Assembly (NCBI RefSeq): GCF_031822435.1
Contig: NZ_JAVQLW010000001.1
Coordinates: 381,501-445,500, forward strand
Origin: Paracoccus sp. MBLB3053
Lineage (GTDB): Bacteria; Pseudomonadota; Alphaproteobacteria; Rhodobacterales; Rhodobacteraceae
Reading direction: 5' to 3'
Length of the DNA stretch: 64,000 nt
Shown: one piece after another, positions 62,591-64,000 of the stretch
Numbering within the stretch: the first letter of the stretch is position 1
How the letters are laid out: each line of letters begins with the position of its first letter
The notes under the pieces: generated by a model
Databases searched by the model: none
Told to the model about the DNA's origin: nothing
What the model saw: only the letters and a program-made list of their open reading frames with translations
Translations under genes and position numbers: made by a program

Positions 62591-63399
62591 AGCTGTCGTT
62601 GTTTCTCGGAACCCTGCTTGCCGGGATTGCGGTTTTCGCTGCGGCCATTTCCTTCATCTGGACCCCTGCCGACGTGACACAACTGTCCGTGCCGCAGAAG
62701 CTTCTGCCGCCGTCGGCGGCGCATTGGCTTGGAACGGATCATCTGGGGCGCGATATGCTTTCGATGATCATGGTGGGGGCGCGCACCTCGATCGCGGTTG
62801 CCATTGTCGCCGTGGTCGTCGGCATGGGCCTTGGCGTGCCTCTGGGCCTTCTGGCCGCAAGCAGGTCGGGCGGTTGGCTGGATGAAATCATCATGCGCGG
62901 GAATGACTTGATCTTTGCCTTTCCCAGCCTTGTCATCGCGATCCTGATCACTGCGGCATTCGGTCCGTCCGCCCTGAACGCGATCCTTGCCATCGGCATC
63001 TTCAACATTCCGGTCTTTGCACGCGTCACGCGCGGCTCGGCCTTGCCAATCTGGACGCTGGACTACATCCGCGCGGCACAGGTCGCCGGCAAGGGGGCCA
63101 TTCGCATCAGCCTCCAGCACATCCTGCCCAACATCGCGAATATCCTGATCGTGCAGGCCACGATCCAGTTCAGCCTCGGGATCCTGGCCGAGGCGGGTCT
63201 TTCCTATGTGGGGCTTGGCGCACAGCCGCCGACGCCCAGCTGGGGTCGAATGTTGGCCGATGCGCAGACGATGATCTCGCTTGCCCCCCATGTCGCCATC
63301 GTGCCGGGCCTGGCCATCGTGATGACCGTGCTGGGACTGAATCTTCTGGGCGATGGGCTGCGCGACGCGCTGGACCCGAGATTGCGTGGTTCCCGATGA
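62587..63399 (+). CDS. Peptide ABC importer permease, DppC type
   Basis: 270 residues, coupled to the DppB-like gene. HWLGTDHLGRDMLSMIMVGARTS is a DppC hallmark; the EAA loop is YIRAAQVAGKGAIRISLQHILPNI, and GLSYVGLGAQPPTPSWGRML is a family signature. Its stop overlaps the ATPase start (ATGA). Confidence 0.95.
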   Translation: MKLSLFLGTLLAGIAVFAAAISFIWTPADVTQLSVPQKLLPPSAAHWLGTDHLGRDMLSMIMVGARTSIAVAIVAVVVGMGLGVPLGLLAASRSGGWLDEIIMRGNDLIFAFPSLVIAILITAAFGPSALNAILAIGIFNIPVFARVTRGSALPIWTLDYIRAAQVAGKGAIRISLQHILPNIANILIVQATIQFSLGILAEAGLSYVGLGAQPPTPSWGRMLADAQTMISLAPHVAIVPGLAIVMTVLGLNLLGDGLRDALDPRLRGSR

Positions 63400-64000
63400 T
63401 CGAAACGCGAAGCCTGAGCGTCAGCATCGGCAAGGTTGAGCTGCTGCATGGGATCAACCTGCGCCTCGCACCGGGTGAGATCACGGCTCTGGTGGGGGAA
63501 AGCGGTTCGGGCAAATCGCTGACCGCGCTTGCCATCATGGGCCTTCTGCCGCAAGGCATGCAGACCGAGGGCAGCGTCGACCTGGACGGCACGAACCTGC
63601 TGAGCCTGCCTGAACCCGAGCTGTGCCGCATTCGCGGAAAGCGGATCGGCATGATTTTCCAGGAACCGATGACCGCGCTGAACCCCCTGATGTCCATCGG
63701 GGATCAGGTTGCCGAGGCGCTTTGCCTGCATCAGGGAATGAAGCGGCACGAGGCCCTTTCGCGTGCACGCGAACGGCTGGACCGGGTCGGGCTGCCCGGC
63801 CCGCGCTTTGGACTGGATCTTTACCCCCATCAACTTTCGGGCGGGCAGAGACAGCGCGTGGCGATCGCCCTTGCGATCGCGGAACGGCCCGATCTGCTGA
63901 TCGCAGACGAACCGACCACGGCGCTCGACGTGACCACCCAGGCCCGGATCCTGGATCTGCTGCGTGAACTTGTCCGCGACGAAGACATGTCGCTGCTCCT
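63396..64000 (+). CDS. Peptide ABC importer ATPase, DppD type, cut by the window end
   Basis: The first 201 codons are seen. Walker [15 protein letters not shown]-loop [20 protein letters not shown], signature [15 protein letters not shown] and Walker [14 protein letters not shown] are present. EPMTALNP is the usual DppD/OppD form. The rest, including the C-terminal oligopeptide/iron-sulfur-type extension and possibly dppF, lies beyond the window. Confidence 0.94.
   Translation, partial: MIETRSLSVSIGKVELLHGINLRLAPGEITALVGESGSGKSLTALAIMGLLPQGMQTEGSVDLDGTNLLSLPEPELCRIRGKRIGMIFQEPMTALNPLMSIGDQVAEALCLHQGMKRHEALSRARERLDRVGLPGPRFGLDLYPHQLSGGQRQRVAIALAIAERPDLLIADEPTTALDVTTQARILDLLRELVRDEDMSLL

Noticed and set aside
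1..64000. tRNA, rRNA, insertion sequences, phage genes or attachment sites
   Set aside because: Reading both strands by eye found no cloverleaf, transposase, integrase or terminal inverted repeat; a tRNAscan or ISfinder run would be needed to be certain.

Overview
The window looks like chromosomal DNA of a GC-rich alphaproteobacterium of the Rhodobacteraceae, probably Paracoccus or a close relative. The evidence is the gene families together: phosphatidylcholine synthase, FNR-type control, the four-gene Anbu operon, TrhO, HspQ, and maeB with a phosphotransacetylase tail. Codon choice is strongly GC3-biased, and overlapping GTGA/ATGA stop-start junctions are common. The genus is an inference. 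No rRNA, tRNA, insertion sequence, prophage or CRISPR array was seen.

Layout. 1-3073: a three-gene operon (NTF2-like end, GNAT, nitrilase-family amidohydrolase) facing an exported MORN-repeat protein. 3202-6792: NAD metabolism (nadE convergent with pncA-pncB). 6889-10634: trhO, a small exported protein, and malic enzyme maeB. 10718-34619: a large polysaccharide-type locus with a P-loop regulator, Wzz-like co-polymerase, Wzx-like flippase, two GT2 enzymes, an ExoY-like priming transferase, a GT4 enzyme, a WecG/TagA/CpsF enzyme, an uncharacterised TIM-barrel protein and a Gfo/Idh/MocA oxidoreductase. Embedded in it is a tightly coupled operon PKS - GT2 - NRPS - phosphopantetheinyl transferase. 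34851-38673: a PotABCD/FbpABC-type ABC importer. 38807-42421: an exported hydratase-like protein and mutS. 42425-46422: the Anbu operon, with a consensus FNR box in its upstream gap. 46827-49081: STAS/anti-sigma pair, hspQ and a PPP-type phosphatase. 49152-53074: serA, serC and serB. 53156-64000: pcs, a peptide-type binding protein, cell-wall enzymes (lytic transglycosylase, YkuD L,D-transpeptidase), GlsB, dadA, an MFS exporter, and a dipeptide-type ABC system cut by the window end.

The most interesting system is the NRPS/PKS embedded in the polysaccharide locus. The NRPS starts with an N-formyltransferase domain, has a vestigial condensation-like region without HHxxxDG, and has an adenylation domain interrupted between core motifs A4 and A5 by a MupA/Atu3671-type luciferase-like monooxygenase, followed by one carrier domain. 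The PKS reads KS-AT-KR-DH-ACP-TE. Together they look like one loading module plus one extension module, with a dedicated PPTase and an in-operon glycosyltransferase. A glycosylated small N-acyl/polyketide product, or a decoration of the polysaccharide, is a reasonable hypothesis that the sequence alone cannot settle.

Other notable points are a GT4 gene whose only plausible start is CTG, a CpsD-like protein lacking the Walker A lysine, an FNR box with a possible 34-codon leader ORF before the Anbu operon, an exported hydratase-fold protein, a perfect 16-bp palindrome ahead of glsB, and a serA terminator immediately upstream of a phosphatase reading frame.
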